Part shown: piece after piece, positions 24,642 through 25,232 of the stretch
Layout: each line of letters begins with the position of its first letter
Position numbering within the stretch: position 1 is the stretch's first letter
Source: an uncultured Bacteroides sp.
Lineage (GTDB): Bacteria > Bacteroidota > Bacteroidia > Bacteroidales > Bacteroidaceae
DNA: 25,232 bases
Direction of reading: 5' to 3'
Assembly (NCBI RefSeq): GCF_905207245.1
Contig: NZ_CAJLKP010000087.1
Coordinates: forward strand, 1-25,232
The notes under the pieces: generated by a model
Seen by the model: only the letters and a program-made list of their open reading frames with translations
What the model was told of the DNA's origin: nothing
Databases searched by the model: none
Position numbers and translations under genes: made by a program

Positions 24642-24806
24642 GATATTCTTTTGCCATCATGGATTACTGAACCGGATCCAGGTTTAAGCTATATAGTAGT
24701 TTATAAGATATATGCTGGTCGCAGGGATGGTAACTATGCTATGTCATTCATGTATAATGAAGAGACTGGAAAATATGAAAAAACAGCAGGTCCGGTAGCT
24801 CGATAA
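24642..24806 (+). pseudogene. 3' remnant of an unidentified gene
   Basis: About 54 codons are open up to TAA at 24804-24806, encoding a beta-strand-rich end (LSYIVVYKIYAGRRDG, then YAMSFMYNEETGKYEKT). It starts in mid-frame exactly at the edge of amidase fragment 2 and is followed by a strong terminator, as expected of a true gene end. The pattern of valine/tyrosine strand, spacer and FxYxxxTxxYxKT loosely resembles the VAVVYYSSSS ... FIYDGATWTET piece of the 20119-22563 lipoprotein, so it may come from a related surface protein. That identity is not established. Confidence 0.45.
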
Positions 24807-24839
24807 TTGAGATACTTGATAAAGCGTTAACAGAATTAT

Positions 24840-24884
24840 GCAATGAAGCCCGGAAGCTAAAAACTTCCGGGCTTCATTGCTTTT
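24840..24884 (+). terminator. Strong terminator after the gene remnant
   Basis: A perfect 17-bp stem (24840-24856 with 24864-24880), loop ctaaaaa, then tttt. The hairpin core cccggaag/cttccggg equals that at 22584-22621, with the loop in the reverse-complement sense. Confidence 0.85.
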
Positions 24885-25038
24885 GAAAAATTTTTCCATT
24901 ATTGTTGCTCCTTTTCTTTATAGTGCTTCTCATTCATCATTTATCTTTCCGTCAGCTCTTGGTTTGCGATACAGTTACGTATTGTTTCTTGAACATTATT
25001 CAATGGTCTTTTAATTGTTTAATACATAAGATATTGCA
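24885..25038. other. Non-coding stretch
   Basis: T-rich sequence with no supported gene. A 71-codon frame starting at 24902 runs through it into the repeat array but has no family features, so it is not called. Confidence 0.5.
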
Positions 25039-25172
25039 GTTCCCTTGCGGTAGGGAACTGGCGTTTCCTGCTGTAGGAACGAGCGTTCCCATTAGAGGAA
25101 ACTGTCGTTTCTATTAGGGGAAACTGCCGTTCCCATGAGGAGAAACTGTCGTTCCCTTGAGGTGGTGTACTG
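25039..25172. repeat. Tandem array of ~22-bp hairpin-forming repeats
   Basis: Six units begin at 25039 (24 bp), 25063, 25085, 25107, 25129 and 25151. Most units read gttccc or gtttcc, then six to eight variable bases, then ggaaac or gggaac, then four bases (tgtc-like). Each intact unit is an inverted repeat able to form a small hairpin. The last unit is degenerate. No spacers separate the units and no cas genes are present. The remaining 60 bases to the window end show nothing identifiable. Confidence 0.75.
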
Positions 25173-25232
25173 TACTGGATTTAGTTGACAACTTCGCTTG
25201 TTATACCTAAGTTAGTTTACTCAATATATTTT

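Noticed and set aside
24902..25117. 71-codon plus-strand frame near the right end
   Set aside because: It runs from T-rich sequence into the hairpin array, its hydrophobicity comes from TTT/CTT-rich DNA, and it has no promoter or family features.
25039..25172. Possible CRISPR array
   Set aside because: The units are contiguous with no unique spacers, are only 22 bp and vary internally, and there are no cas genes.
25173..25232. Possible insertion-sequence end (ggatttagttgacaac...)
   Set aside because: It looked faintly like a transposon terminus, but there is no inverted partner, transposase or target duplication in the window.

Overview
The window reads as chromosome of a gut Bacteroides or a close relative. 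The clues are repeated TAnnTTTG -7 boxes at promoters, many Bacteroidota-restricted families (T9SS-plug/DUF5103, DUF4251, DUF3575, a beta-propeller regulator with an AraC-type end, a carboxypeptidase-regulatory-domain TonB receptor, choice-of-anchor J lipoprotein, C10 peptidase) and the lack of strong Shine-Dalgarno sites. The species cannot be fixed from the sequence alone. || Layout. 1-3003 is a minus-strand envelope group: OmpA-family lipoprotein, MtgA glycosyltransferase and a plug-domain protein, punctuated by two related ~120-bp palindromic repeats. 3102-6965 is minus-strand: a MATE exporter, a membrane-anchored GyrI-like protein overlapping a PNPOx-fold stress protein, an AraC regulator and a DUF4251 protein. 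7140-12339 is plus-strand: a membrane-tethered AraC-type regulator that lacks kinase and receiver domains, then a secreted GH31 glycosidase whose promoter carries a two-copy direct repeat. 12413-15324 holds a small HMA-like protein, a soluble GAF/PAS histidine kinase, a DUF3575 outer-membrane protein and tRNA-Lys(TTT). 15471-17168 is ettA, a ribosome-associated ABC-F ATPase. 17406-22563 is a two-gene outer-membrane operon: a TonB-dependent receptor and a large, internally duplicated lipoprotein, with a three-copy 13-bp repeat in the 5' leader. || The right end, from 22563, is an accessory patch. An AT-rich C10 cysteine protease lipoprotein lies between two decayed amidase fragments in the same orientation. 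The second fragment is fused at a sharp junction to the 3' remnant of another gene. Two hairpin terminators with a shared core, in opposite orientation, bracket the patch, and the window closes with a tandem array of 22-bp hairpin repeats. || How the genes work together. The regulator/GH31 pair looks like a small inducible glycan-utilisation unit. The receptor/lipoprotein pair looks like a SusCD-like uptake pair without a SusD. The OmpA/MtgA/plug group concerns the cell wall and envelope. I saw no defence system, integrase, transposase or CRISPR array. The best candidates for something undescribed are non-coding: the palindromic elements, the leader repeats, the hairpin array and the amidase-fragment-flanked protease island.
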